60,987 bases of DNA from contig NZ_JAULRU010000430.1 of the NCBI RefSeq assembly GCF_030518155.1, forward strand, positions 1 to 60,987. Reading direction: 5' to 3'. The notes under the pieces are model-generated. The model did not search any database, was not told the DNA's origin, and was given only the letters and a program-made list of their open reading frames with translations. The stretch comes from Gilvimarinus gilvus. Its GTDB lineage: Bacteria > Pseudomonadota > Gammaproteobacteria > Pseudomonadales > Cellvibrionaceae. The position numbers were made by a program, and so were the translations under genes. Positions 9,440 through 17,778 of the stretch are shown one piece after another (the first letter of the stretch is position 1; the number at the start of each line of letters is the position of its first letter).

Positions 9440-9453
9440 TGGTAGCGCTACCA
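9440..9453. promoter_or_regulatory. xyl-box-like palindromic operator
   Basis: TGGTAGCGCTACCA is a perfect 14-bp palindrome 44 bp upstream of the semialdehyde dehydrogenase ATG. It is one base from the xyl-box TGGTAGCGCTAACA recognised by LacI-type XylR regulators in Xanthomonas and Caulobacter. It probably controls the pentonate operon running leftward. No gene for its regulator lies next to it. Confidence 0.75.
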
Positions 9454-9855
9454 TAACCTATTTGTATTACTATTTTCAAGAGTGTCGCACTCGCGATTTT
9501 CGACACCTGAATTGGTGGATGGCTTGATTGAAAAGTACCAAGACAGGGGGGCGTTGCTGTGATGGCACCAGTGGCGCTGCGGTTTTTCAGGGCAGCCTGG
9601 CACGCAAATACACATGGCGAATGAGGCTAGCAATGCACGTCATTCGAATTATTGAATGATCGAACTATCAACTTGGCCGAGTCTTCGCACGGGGAAGCTA
9701 TTAATGCTTTAGAGGTGCAAGTTTTCGCCTGCTGTGATCAGTTTGCCGTGGGTGTGTGGACGCTCAGTGCGGTTAGAAAGTGCAAATGCATTTTTAGTGT
9801 TGAACCAAAACAGTTGTTGTCAGTCAGACTTTCGAACGCACCAAGGAAATGGTAC
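9454..9855. other. Gene-poor spacer between the pentonate operon and the lipoprotein gene
   Basis: No full-length gene. Positions 9503-9562 read in one plus-strand frame as a short protein-like tail ending in a stop (TPELVDGLIEKYQDRGALL), which could be the remnant of a lost gene or chance. The open frame extending upstream of 9856 lacks lipoprotein-like features and is judged not translated. Confidence 0.4.
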
Positions 9856-10473
9856 ATGCAAATAAAATTAACTGTTATTGTGCTTTTGATGGTTCTGTCT
9901 GGTTGTAGCTCGATGCCACTTTCTACCATGTACAAACTGCGTAAGTTCGACCCGCTTACTCAAGACCCAAAGGCACTTCAGCTGGCGGTTGTCATCCCCA
10001 AAAGTATCGATTTAACGCTTGCCCATGTAGTGATGCTAATGGGGTTTGATGCCGAGGACGATCAGTCGGATATACACGAACAACTAAAGTTCACCCTGCA
10101 GGACTATGAGCGACCACCGGCCGACCTTTTTTACAACTTAAAACATGATGAGCGTTTAATTATCGTTTCATTTGCGCCAGAAGAAATTGAGCGCATGCGC
10201 CAGTTGCAAAAAGAAATCACTATCAAAAAAGACTCAGACATTAAGGGCAGTGGCTACGTCGGTTTCAATATTAATGGGTTTTGTTTGAGCGACTTAGCCG
10301 ATTATGACTCATTGATAGCGAGCTTTTTTATCAAAATTGATGCCAATGAGGACTATATGCTTTTGATTGATAAGATGAATCTTGCCGACCAAGAGTTGGG
10401 GGCCGAAGAAATTCTTTGCTCCAATTGGGGCAAGTATCAGGAGCAGGTCGTTCAGGGAGGCGATCAATTGTGA
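9856..10473 (+). CDS. Putative lipoprotein, function unknown
   Basis: Protein of 205 residues with a classic lipoprotein signal: MQIKLTVIVLLMVLSGCSS, lipid-anchor cysteine in LSGC. The start at 9856 is chosen because AAGGA lies 8 bases upstream and the signal begins exactly there, although the frame stays open for 68 further codons. The mature part has no motif I recognise. Its stop overlaps the start of the beta-lactamase gene (TGATG), so the two are translationally coupled. A periplasmic role tied to the cell wall is a guess from that coupling. Confidence 0.82.
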   Translation: MQIKLTVIVLLMVLSGCSSMPLSTMYKLRKFDPLTQDPKALQLAVVIPKSIDLTLAHVVMLMGFDAEDDQSDIHEQLKFTLQDYERPPADLFYNLKHDERLIIVSFAPEEIERMRQLQKEITIKKDSDIKGSGYVGFNINGFCLSDLADYDSLIASFFIKIDANEDYMLLIDKMNLADQELGAEEILCSNWGKYQEQVVQGGDQL

Positions 10474-11342
10474 TGCTGTTGAGTGCTTTTCACAAATTCA
10501 AAGGTTCGCTGTGGTTGCCGGGCATTCTTCTGATAATGCCGTTTTCCAGCATTACCTCAGCACAAACATTGCGGTTGTGTGAGCAGCCTGCAGCGCAATG
10601 TACAGCGATTATTTACCATGAATCATCTAACACGAGTCAATATTATAATACGAAGCGTAGCCAAGAGCGGTTCTCACCTTTTTCGACATTCAAAGTACCC
10701 AATAGCGTTATTTTTCTGGAAGAAGGGCTAGTGAATTCTTTCTCGCAAATGTTAGATTTCGACCGTGCCCAGTACCCACCAGAGGGCTGGTGGCCAGAAT
10801 CGTGGCAGCGCACGCCTATGACTTTTAGGCAGGCCTTGCAGCGATCCGCTGTGCCCATCTACCGTAGTTTGTCCTCTGAGGTAGGCGCACAGAAAATGGC
10901 TAAGTGGTTGGAAACGTTCGACTACGGCAATCAAGATATCAGTGCCGGAATTGATACCTTCTGGCTTGGCGCCAGCCTGAAAATAAGCGCCCGCGAGCAA
11001 ATTCAATTTTTGCGCCGCCTGCGTGCAGGTGAATTCAACGTACGAGAGGCATCGTTGGCCGCCCTGCAAGAAATGATGTTGGTCGAGAAGCGTGAGGATT
11101 ACCTGCTTTATGCCAAAACCGGAGCGGGCAATTTGCCCGCAGGCGGGGCGATAGGCTGGTATGTGGGGTGGCTTGACCGTGGCACCGATAGACAATACTT
11201 TGCCCTTAACGTTTCTGCCGCTACTTTCTCTGAGTTGCTGGCAGAGCGAGCTACACTGATCGAATTACTGGTACAGGAGTTAACGGATGCACCGTCAAGC
11301 CATTGGGCTAATCGAAAATGGGGATTGGGAGGGCGCTCATAA
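10473..11342 (+). CDS. Class D (OXA-type) beta-lactamase
   Basis: Serine hydrolase of 289 residues with a signal peptide (about 1-30). All class D landmarks are visible: S71-T-F-K74 nucleophile motif, S125-A-V127, Y151-G-N153, W164 in FWLGASLKIS and K215-T-G217. It should open beta-lactam rings in the periplasm, though spectrum cannot be predicted, and some family members act as penicillin sensors. The ATG at 10473 overlaps the previous stop and has GGGAGG 12 bases upstream; a GTG at 10470 is an alternative. The next gene overlaps its 3' end. Confidence 0.9.
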   Translation: MLLSAFHKFKGSLWLPGILLIMPFSSITSAQTLRLCEQPAAQCTAIIYHESSNTSQYYNTKRSQERFSPFSTFKVPNSVIFLEEGLVNSFSQMLDFDRAQYPPEGWWPESWQRTPMTFRQALQRSAVPIYRSLSSEVGAQKMAKWLETFDYGNQDISAGIDTFWLGASLKISAREQIQFLRRLRAGEFNVREASLAALQEMMLVEKREDYLLYAKTGAGNLPAGGAIGWYVGWLDRGTDRQYFALNVSAATFSELLAERATLIELLVQELTDAPSSHWANRKWGLGGRS

Positions 11343-11508
11343 CCTGGTACAGGATGAGAGCGATACACTCTCCTGCTTGCTGCACGCCTATTTACACCGC
11401 GATGAAGGGGATATAGGCAATGCCGGTTATTGGTACCGAAGGGCAGGGGAGAGTTTTCCCGATAACAGTCTGAGCGAAGAGCTAGAGCGCCTAAAATCGA
11501 TGCTTTGA
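11287..11508 (+). CDS. Small conserved hypothetical protein, TPR-like
   Basis: A 73-residue acidic protein with no signal or membrane segment. It contains GDWEGAHNLVQDESDTLSCLLHAYLHRDEGDIGNAGYWYRRAG split as two helix pairs like one to two tetratricopeptide units. It overlaps the end of the beta-lactamase gene by 56 bp in another frame, but has a good AGGAG site 7-8 bases before the ATG and protein-like composition, so it is considered real. I recall similar small proteins in many proteobacteria without an assigned function. Confidence 0.8.
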   Translation: MHRQAIGLIENGDWEGAHNLVQDESDTLSCLLHAYLHRDEGDIGNAGYWYRRAGESFPDNSLSEELERLKSML

Positions 11509-11510
11509 GT

Positions 11511-12509
11511 ATGCCTCAGTTCGATAAAAACGCAGAAAATTACCTTCGATACCGTCCAGACGTTGATAGTAGAATATTGCCTTGGGTGTTGGAGCATTGC
11601 GGCCTTGCAGGCGAGTTAAAGATATTGGAAATTGGTTGCGGCGCGGGCCAAGCAACGAACTTATTTCAATCTCTGGCCCCGAGCCAGCTGTGCATAGATC
11701 CAGGTGCGAGGTTGCTTAAGTTAAGTGAGAAGCGTTTTCCCGACAGATCCCACTACCAATTTCAGAATGTGAGCTTTGAAGCGCTTAACGCGAATAGTGC
11801 GTTCGATGTCATCTATGCCGCCACGAGTTTCCATTGGCTAGCAGGCTGTTGAAAAACCCCTTGCATGCTCAGCGAGGCCTGAAGCGTGCAGCTGTCGTGC
11901 CTTGTCTCGACGGACAGGGTGGTTCCCTTTCCTAGAGGCAAGGTGCGGCAGGTGTGCGCTTCAGGCCTCGCCCTGCGGGACTTCCAGGCTGGTCCGTACT
12001 CGTCGTTGCCACTTCTCGATGGGTGGGCACAGACCTTCAAAGCGGCGCCTAGATTACGAACCAGCCTGAAAGTCTGAGTACGTAAGGGGTTTTTCAACAG
12101 CCTGCTAGATGCCAGGGTTGGCTTTAAGAAAGTCGCTGAGCTGCTTAACCCGGCTGGTATTTTTTTGCTTATCACCGACAGGCACATAAAGAAAAGGGAT
12201 TTTTTTCACCAGGTTCAGTCCGTCTACAGTAAGTTTACACCTGAAATGGAAGCCGCCAGCCCCCAACGGCTTGAGTTGCCGAATGGCATTGGTTTGGAAA
12301 GGGTTGGAGCCGCGCAGTTCGAAAGGAGTTTTGACTATTCGACGCAGGCGTATCTTGGTTTGTTAAGTACTTTTTCCAGTCATATTGCTTTAGGGCCAGA
12401 TCTTCTAGACAAGCTGTTGAATGCCGTTGGTGATTTAATCGACCGTCAATTTGACGGGCAAGTCACTAAAATACTGTCCACTGAGGCGGTTATTTACCGC
12501 CGTAAATAG
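11511..12509 (+). pseudogene. Class I SAM methyltransferase gene split by a MITE
   Basis: Positions 11511-11840 encode the N-terminal part of a Rossmann methyltransferase, with motif I ILEIGCGAGQAT and the later FDVIYAATSFHWL. The frame then runs into the terminal repeat of the element at 11841-12105 and stops at 11850-11852. After the element, 12108-12509 continues in the same frame (DARVGFKKVAELLNPAG, then LLITDRHIK to the stop). Joining 11840 to 12108 removes the element and one TA and restores about 243 residues, the normal length. The gene is probably inactive, although a truncated N-terminal product could be made. A TTG at 11505 is an alternative start. Confidence 0.92.
11841..12105. 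mobile_element. Complete MITE (copy 2) with TA target duplication
   Basis: The 265-bp element is bounded by perfect terminal inverted repeats GCAGGCTGTTGAAAAACCCC and GGGGTTTTTCAACAGCCTGC. TA occurs at 11839-11840 and again at 12106-12107, while the interrupted gene needs it once, so the target duplication is TA. Internal stems are also present: CGAGGCCTGAAGCG (11873-11886) with its complement at 11957-11970, and CAGGCTGGT with ACCAGCCTG further right. No transposase is encoded. TA targeting suggests mobilisation by an IS630/Tc1-mariner type enzyme elsewhere. Confidence 0.9.
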
Positions 12510-12523
12510 CAAGGCTCGTTGAA

Positions 12524-13435
12524 CTAACCTTGGGCGAAAAGCTTGTGCGCCTCTTCCACTACAAAAGCATGCCGCTTGGCCAGTGCTTTGCGGTCGTCAT
12601 CATAACCACCGCCAATCACAGTCGCCACAGGTATGCCTTTGTCTCGGCAGTGCTTTAAAACTAAGTGATCACGCTCGCAGATGCCTTGCTCGCTGACATT
12701 CAGCAGGCCCAGCGGGTCGTGGGTATAGATGTCTACACCGGCATCGTATAGTACAAGTTCTGGCCTTTCATCATCCAGCAATTGTTGGAGGTGGGTGTCT
12801 ACTGTGGCGATATAGTCGGCATCTGTCGTGTTGGGGGCAAGGCTTACGTCTAGATCACTTTTGGCTTTGCGGGCGGGGAAGTTCTTGTCGCAATGTATTG
12901 AGCAGGTATATGCCCCGGTCTCATTAGCTAAAATACTGGCCGTACCGTCGCCTTGGTGCACGTCACAATCAAATATAAGTACTTTGCCCACCTTGCCCTG
13001 AGCCAGCAGTGTCGCTGCGGTAACCGCAAGGTCATTGATGATGCAAAACCCCGAGGCGAAATCGTAATGAGCGTGGTGGGTGCCCCCGGCCAGATGGCAG
13101 GCTATCCCGTGCTGCAATGCCAGGTGTGCTGCCATTAGAGTACCGTTGGGGGAAATCAAGGTGCGTTTCACCAACCCCTCGCTCCAGGGCAGGCCCATTC
13201 GTCTTAACTCTTGGGAGGTTAACTGGTTCTGGCTAAATCGGCGTATGTAATCAGAACAGTGGGCTGTACTTAATACGTCGGTGCGCGCCTTGCCTGGCCG
13301 AATCAGATTGGTGGGCGTGGCAATGCCCAGATGCCGCAGCCATTCGGTCAATAAAGCAAACTTCTCCATCGGGAACCGATGCCTACCAGGGAAGGGGTAA
13401 GAGTATGCAGGGTGGGTAACCAAAGGGATGCTCAT
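12524..13435 (-). CDS. Histone deacetylase-like amidohydrolase
   Basis: Zinc-dependent deacetylase fold of 303 residues. The active-site blocks are visible: GGTHHAHYDFASGFCIINDLA (paired histidines), FDCDVHQGDG (zinc aspartate and histidine), LYDAGVD (zinc aspartate) and GGGYDDD. Bacterial members remove acetyl groups from small molecules or proteins such as acetylpolyamines; the substrate here is unknown. It stands alone on the minus strand, converging with the broken methyltransferase gene 14 bp away and diverging from the HD-GYP gene. Confidence 0.9.
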   Translation of the reverse strand: MSIPLVTHPAYSYPFPGRHRFPMEKFALLTEWLRHLGIATPTNLIRPGKARTDVLSTAHCSDYIRRFSQNQLTSQELRRMGLPWSEGLVKRTLISPNGTLMAAHLALQHGIACHLAGGTHHAHYDFASGFCIINDLAVTAATLLAQGKVGKVLIFDCDVHQGDGTASILANETGAYTCSIHCDKNFPARKAKSDLDVSLAPNTTDADYIATVDTHLQQLLDDERPELVLYDAGVDIYTHDPLGLLNVSEQGICERDHLVLKHCRDKGIPVATVIGGGYDDDRKALAKRHAFVVEEAHKLFAQG

Positions 13436-13576
13436 CAGAAATATGGATTCGCCCAGATGTTGAAAATTGTGCCAATCTATGAGCCGAGCTTATTTTATTG
13501 ATTTTGTAAGCTCGTGCTCGGGGCAGGATTAGCTATAGTGTAAGTGGCAACAATAAAACGGTGCAAGGGGAGCTGA

Positions 13577-14833
13577 GTGACTGACTTTCGGCAAGTAAAG
13601 GCAGGCTTTTACGATAAAAGTAAGCGCAGCGTTAAAGTCCCGGTGGGCGAACTCCGTGTCGGCATGTTTGTGTCAAGGCTCGATCGCGATTGGCTGGAAA
13701 CGCCCTTTCTCATGCAGGGCTTTTTGCTTGAAAGTCAGGACGATATAGATACCGTCATCGACTACTGTGAGCACGTTTGGATTGATGCGGTACAGCCTAA
13801 GTGGGTACCTCCGGAGGAGCGAGGCAACATTGAGGGCCCACGCCGTAAAACAACCTATATCAACAAGATATCTGCGCAGGATGAGCACCGCCAGGCCATG
13901 GGCGTATTTCGCGAGGCGCGCCGCCTGACCAAAACCTTAGTGGATGATATTCGGCTCGGCGGCACCATCAACAATGACGAAGCGAAAGCGACGGTAAAGT
14001 CGTGCGTTGACAGTATTTTGCGCAACCCAGACGCCTTGTTATGGATGACCAAAATCCGCAATCAGGACAACTATACCGCTGAGCACTGCCTCAATGTGTG
14101 TATTCTGGCCATAGCCTTTGGCAGGCACTTGGGGATGAGTGAAGCTGAGCTGGAAAAGCTTGGTTTGTGCGGCCTACTGCACGATGTTGGCAAGATGCGA
14201 ATACCCCCAGAGGTGCTCAATAAGCCTGGCAAGTTAACGGAAAAAGAGTGGAAGCAAATGAGCGCCCACGTCATCCATGGCAGAAACCTTCTGCTTGCGT
14301 CCCCAGGGGTAGCTAACGCAGCCGTCGATGTGGCCTACAGTCATCACGAGCGAATGGATGGCAAAGGTTATCCCCGCAAACTTAAGTCTGCAGGTATTTC
14401 CGAATTCTCTCGAATCATATCAATTGTCGATGCCTATGATGCGATGACGGCCAATCGTTGTTACGCGCCGGCTATACCCACTACTCAAGCATTGAAAATC
14501 ATATATAAAGATCGTGGCACTCATTTTGATGAACGACTGGCACTCGCTTTTATCAAAAGCGTAGGGCTCTATCCACCGGGCAGTATTGTGGAGCTTAAAA
14601 ATGGGCTGATAGGGTTAGTGCTTGAGGGGAATAAGCGGTATCGCCACCTTCCCAAGGTGATATTGCTCAACCAAGGCAGTGAACCACTGCAAAAAGAAAA
14701 AATAATAGATTTAGCACAAATTGAAGCCGGTAAGCTCAGTAAAGAACACCTCATTCGTGACACCATGCCCGACGGTAGTCACGGTATATTTGTACAAGAG
14801 TTCCGCAACAAAGGCTTGGTTTTTAAAGGTTAG
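13577..14833 (+). CDS. HD-GYP domain cyclic-di-GMP phosphodiesterase with DUF3391
   Basis: Cytoplasmic protein of 418 residues. The N-terminal part (about 15-135) matches the DUF3391 module (KVPVGELRVGMFVSRLDRDWLETPF). The C-terminal part (about 150-330) is HD-GYP, with HCLNVCILA, LLHDVGK, AYSHHERMDGKGYP and DAYDAMT, so HD and GYP residues are intact and cyclic-di-GMP hydrolysis is likely. The GTG start has AAGGGGAG just upstream. The 3' end overlaps the convergent greB gene by 11 bp. Confidence 0.93.
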   Translation: MTDFRQVKAGFYDKSKRSVKVPVGELRVGMFVSRLDRDWLETPFLMQGFLLESQDDIDTVIDYCEHVWIDAVQPKWVPPEERGNIEGPRRKTTYINKISAQDEHRQAMGVFREARRLTKTLVDDIRLGGTINNDEAKATVKSCVDSILRNPDALLWMTKIRNQDNYTAEHCLNVCILAIAFGRHLGMSEAELEKLGLCGLLHDVGKMRIPPEVLNKPGKLTEKEWKQMSAHVIHGRNLLLASPGVANAAVDVAYSHHERMDGKGYPRKLKSAGISEFSRIISIVDAYDAMTANRCYAPAIPTTQALKIIYKDRGTHFDERLALAFIKSVGLYPPGSIVELKNGLIGLVLEGNKRYRHLPKVILLNQGSEPLQKEKIIDLAQIEAGKLSKEHLIRDTMPDGSHGIFVQEFRNKGLVFKG

Positions 14834-15335
14834 TATACTTTTCGTATTCAATCTTCTCGATGTAATAAACCCGCTCGCCCTGATCGTTGCGCACGACTAC
14901 CTCATCGTCGATTTGCTTTTTTAGCATAGCGCGCGCCAGTGGTGAATCCATGCTGATTTTGCCTTCGCGCACATTGAACTCGTCGGGGCCGACAATTCGG
15001 TAGCGCACCTGTTTTCCGTCTTCATCTTCCAGGGTCACCCATGCGCCGAAAAATACCCGGCTTTTGTCATCGGGTATGCGGTCGACAATGGTTAAAGCTT
15101 CCAGGCGCTTGGTGAGAAAGCGTACCCGGGAGTCAATTTCACGCAATCGCTTCTTGCCGTAAATATAGTCCCCGTTTTCAGACCGGTCGCCATTTTTGGC
15201 GGCCTCGTGCACAACCTCCGTTACCTTCGGCCGTTCGTCTTTCCACAGGTAGCGCAGCTCATCGCGCAACGCAGAGGCTCCTTCGGGGGTAATATACGCC
15301 GAGCCTTTCGGTCGAGGTGGTCGCCATCTGCCCAT
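14823..15335 (-). CDS. greB: Transcription elongation factor GreB
   Basis: Rescues backtracked RNA polymerase by stimulating transcript cleavage. The 170 residues have the N-terminal coiled coil with the acidic tip (KNGDRSENGDYIYGKKRLREID) and the C-terminal FKBP-like domain (VFFGAWVTLED...YRIVGPDEFNVREGKISMDSPLARAMLKK). GDYIYGKK at the tip indicates GreB over GreA. It overlaps the HD-GYP gene tail to tail and is followed upstream by a long gene-free stretch. Confidence 0.95.
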   Translation of the reverse strand: MGRWRPPRPKGSAYITPEGASALRDELRYLWKDERPKVTEVVHEAAKNGDRSENGDYIYGKKRLREIDSRVRFLTKRLEALTIVDRIPDDKSRVFFGAWVTLEDEDGKQVRYRIVGPDEFNVREGKISMDSPLARAMLKKQIDDEVVVRNDQGERVYYIEKIEYEKYTNL

Positions 15336-16057
15336 AATCTATGTGTTACACCCGCGTGTATTGTTAGTCGAGAAAGAATACTTGGGAACTGACAAGAGAT
15401 GCAACCAAATTTCGCTGTGTCGTTTTTGAAAAGCAATATATTTCAATGTATTTGCATTTTTTAGTTAAGGCTAGATGATGGCTTCCTACCTACGCGTGCC
15501 GGCAAATACTAAAACTATTTATCGGGCGGTGCGAGGTAATTTATTGCATAAAGATACTCTAAGGCTAAAAGGTATGGCAGTACAAATTCATTCTTTTGGA
15601 TTCATAGCCATAAGTAGATTAGGTTTTTATTGAGTGATGAATGTTAAAAGTAGCAGAAAAATCAATGCGATACATTGAAGTTTCCGATGTCCACTCTGGA
15701 GTGTTTCTCTTTCTGAATTCGCGAAAACGAACTCGACTTGCTGCGTTCGTTTTCGGAGTTTGAGAATGCACAGCGGTTCTGTTTTCTTCAAATATTGAAT
15801 CTTGAACTCTTCGGTACGAAATTAAGTGTTAGTCTCGATCGACCGACTGGCGATCTTCTCCATAGGTAGGGCTGAGTGATTTCAGCTTGAGAGGACTGTA
15901 GTCTCAATGATGCGCTTTACGTGTTTTAGTCACTAGCAGGCGCGCAATTTTTAGACGGCGAATACTAATAATAAGCGCTCGTCATTAATGTCGAACGTTC
16001 ACATCCGTGCTAGTGCAATAATATTTAGCACCCCAAATCTCTACCAAGGAGAGTATT
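15336..16057. other. 720-bp gene-free region
   Basis: AT-rich and without a credible coding frame. It contains a perfect 10-bp stem (CGAAAACGAA at 15722-15731, TTCGTTTTCG at 15746-15755) with a 14-base loop and no T run. The right end carries the AAGGAGAG ribosome binding site of the secreted protein at 16058. The greB promoter should lie at the left end. Confidence 0.4.
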
Positions 16058-17107
16058 ATGCGATACCTAAGTCGAATACTAATTGCCCCTGTTGCGGGTA
16101 CAACACTATTGCTATTGAGTCATATGGGGTTTTCCCAATCGTGTCCGGCAAGCCATCCTTTTCAATGCGGGGGAGCCTGTTATGTAGACGCGGCCCAAGC
16201 ACAAGCAGGTGGGTGTAGTGAATCATCGACATCGAGTAGTAGCGGTCAATCATCGAGCAATTCTTCGGACAATAGCAATAATGCCGGTAACAATCTTACG
16301 TGTGCAAGCGATGAAAACCCTTCGCATGTTGTTTCGGGCCGTCGCCAGCAATTCACCCAGCCATGGTGTGATACCGTTTGTGTCACTTATGTGGGTAATG
16401 GCACCGGTTGCTTAAATGCCGCTGGTACTTTTGTCAGCAATGCCAGTATCTGCAGCGATCCGGCCAATGCTCGCGAGGCTATCATTGATATTGAGTACAA
16501 CCTGGGTATCGAGATTGACGATCAGTTTCAGGCAATGTCTGGTTATCAGGGCGCGCCGCCCTCTATTAATCCTACCATGACAGTGGCCGATGCAGAGACT
16601 TATTTTAGCGCTCTTATTGGCGAGCAGAAAGGCGTAGAGCTAGTGAGTCTGCTGAATACTAATGGTGACAATATAGTTACCCGTAACGAGGCCAGCCAGG
16701 CGAAAGGTTCTGATCCGCGCCAACTATTAAACACAGGATTTGGTTGCGGCTTGTCGACCGATGACATAATGGCCTACGTGGGGCTGTATGTCGGAGATGG
16801 AGCGATTGACAAATACGCTGGCGATTTGGATGATTCAGTCAAAGCCGCCATGCTTGAGTTTACACGCAGTTGGCAGCCAGGCGTAGACGCGCAGGCTTGC
16901 GAGTATCGCGGTGGCTGTAATGGCAATAACCCGGTAAGTTCGAGCTCAAGCAGTGTATCGTCGTCCAGCTCAAGCTCGGTCTCCAGCGCAAGTTCGAGCT
17001 CCCCGGGTAACCCTAACTGCCCAGCTTCACATCCACTGTGGTCGCAAAGCTGCGCACAGTGCTTTACCGATGCTGCTCAAGCGGCATCGGCAGGTTGTTC
17101 TCAATAG
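16058..17107 (+). CDS. Secreted polyserine-linked protein with two small Cys-rich modules
   Basis: A 349-residue exported protein with signal peptide about 1-27. Residues 29-53 (CPASHP...CGGACYVDAAQAQAGGC) and 321-347 (CPASHP...CAQCFTDAAQAASAGC) are two copies of a Cys-rich module. Each is joined to the centre by a polyserine linker (about 54-75 and 292-316) as in Cellvibrionaceae carbohydrate-active enzymes. The centre (80-285) has four to six cysteines and one EF-hand-like loop at about 200-211 (NTNGDNIVTRNE). I do not recognise the central domain. By layout the end modules may bind carbohydrate; this is inference. Confidence 0.85.
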   Translation: MRYLSRILIAPVAGTTLLLLSHMGFSQSCPASHPFQCGGACYVDAAQAQAGGCSESSTSSSSGQSSSNSSDNSNNAGNNLTCASDENPSHVVSGRRQQFTQPWCDTVCVTYVGNGTGCLNAAGTFVSNASICSDPANAREAIIDIEYNLGIEIDDQFQAMSGYQGAPPSINPTMTVADAETYFSALIGEQKGVELVSLLNTNGDNIVTRNEASQAKGSDPRQLLNTGFGCGLSTDDIMAYVGLYVGDGAIDKYAGDLDDSVKAAMLEFTRSWQPGVDAQACEYRGGCNGNNPVSSSSSSVSSSSSSSVSSASSSSPGNPNCPASHPLWSQSCAQCFTDAAQAASAGCSQ

Positions 17108-17119
17108 TAAGTAGGGCCT

Positions 17120-17146
17120 CTGCGACAGTTTCTCCAGCTGTCGCAG
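17120..17146 (+). other. Intergenic hairpin
   Basis: Perfect 9-bp stem CTGCGACAG / CTGTCGCAG with a 9-base loop between the secreted protein gene and the next gene. There is no T run, so it is more likely an RNA-processing or stability element than a terminator. Confidence 0.5.
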
Positions 17147-17166
17147 GGATTAATCGACGCTACGTT

Positions 17167-17778
17167 ATGAATTTAAAACCATCTCTAACTTTATTTTCCA
17201 TGTTTATTGTGCTGGGGTTCTCATGGTTGGTGTTTAATACATTGTTGAAAGTGACGCCCCCTAAGCAGCAAGAGATTTCTATTTCTCTCACTCCCATGGC
17301 TGAGGATTCCGTTTCCTCTGCTATTTCAAAGAGTCTTATACCAACGCCTGCAGTGGATGACGTTCTATCTTCACTTGTGACAAAGCCAGTTAAATCTTTA
17401 CCCCAAAACGCGAGCACCTCTATATCTTCAGAGGAGTTTGTCGAACGCAAAAGACGAGCAATTTGGCAGGACCATCACGGAAACTTCCGCTCGGAAGTTT
17501 ATATTGAAGACCGCTCGCAATGGCAGCAAATTATCTCTGATGGCCCTCTATTTTATCCCAATCAGGGGCAGCTGTTGGAATCTTTGCAAGGCTGCTCAGC
17601 CGCTGGATATTATGTCGACGGGCAAACGACTGTTGCTCTGATTGATAGGCATGGGGATATAGTTCGTGTTTTCTATTATCTTTGCTCCGTTGTTGAAACA
17701 ACAGGTGACTACATCTTTCTGGAAGTGCAGGCAGTTGATCATTTAATGGAGAGCGTGGAGGTTAATTACCTTGAGTGA
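17167..17778 (+). CDS. Hypothetical membrane-anchored protein
   Basis: A 203-residue protein with one N-terminal membrane segment or uncleaved signal (about 9-27, LFSMFIVLGFSWLVFNTLL), a Ser/Thr/Pro-rich spacer to about 95, and a C-terminal globular region containing two cysteines (QGCSAAGYYVDG and YYLCSVVE). The start is placed at the ATG at 17167 because the upstream extension overlaps the previous gene and lacks a signal. No family recognised. Its stop overlaps the TTG start of the following heme protein gene, so they are probably co-translated and related in role. Confidence 0.72.
   Translation: MNLKPSLTLFSMFIVLGFSWLVFNTLLKVTPPKQQEISISLTPMAEDSVSSAISKSLIPTPAVDDVLSSLVTKPVKSLPQNASTSISSEEFVERKRRAIWQDHHGNFRSEVYIEDRSQWQQIISDGPLFYPNQGQLLESLQGCSAAGYYVDGQTTVALIDRHGDIVRVFYYLCSVVETTGDYIFLEVQAVDHLMESVEVNYLE

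Noticed and set aside
9503-9562. Short protein-like tail ending in a stop
   Set aside because: Twenty codons are too few to distinguish a gene remnant from chance.
9652-9855. N-terminal extension of the lipoprotein frame
   Set aside because: The lipoprotein signal and ribosome binding site place the start at 9856; the extension would bury the signal peptide.
16930-17000. Repetitive AGC/TCG tract
   Set aside because: It encodes a polyserine linker and is not a CRISPR or non-coding tandem repeat.
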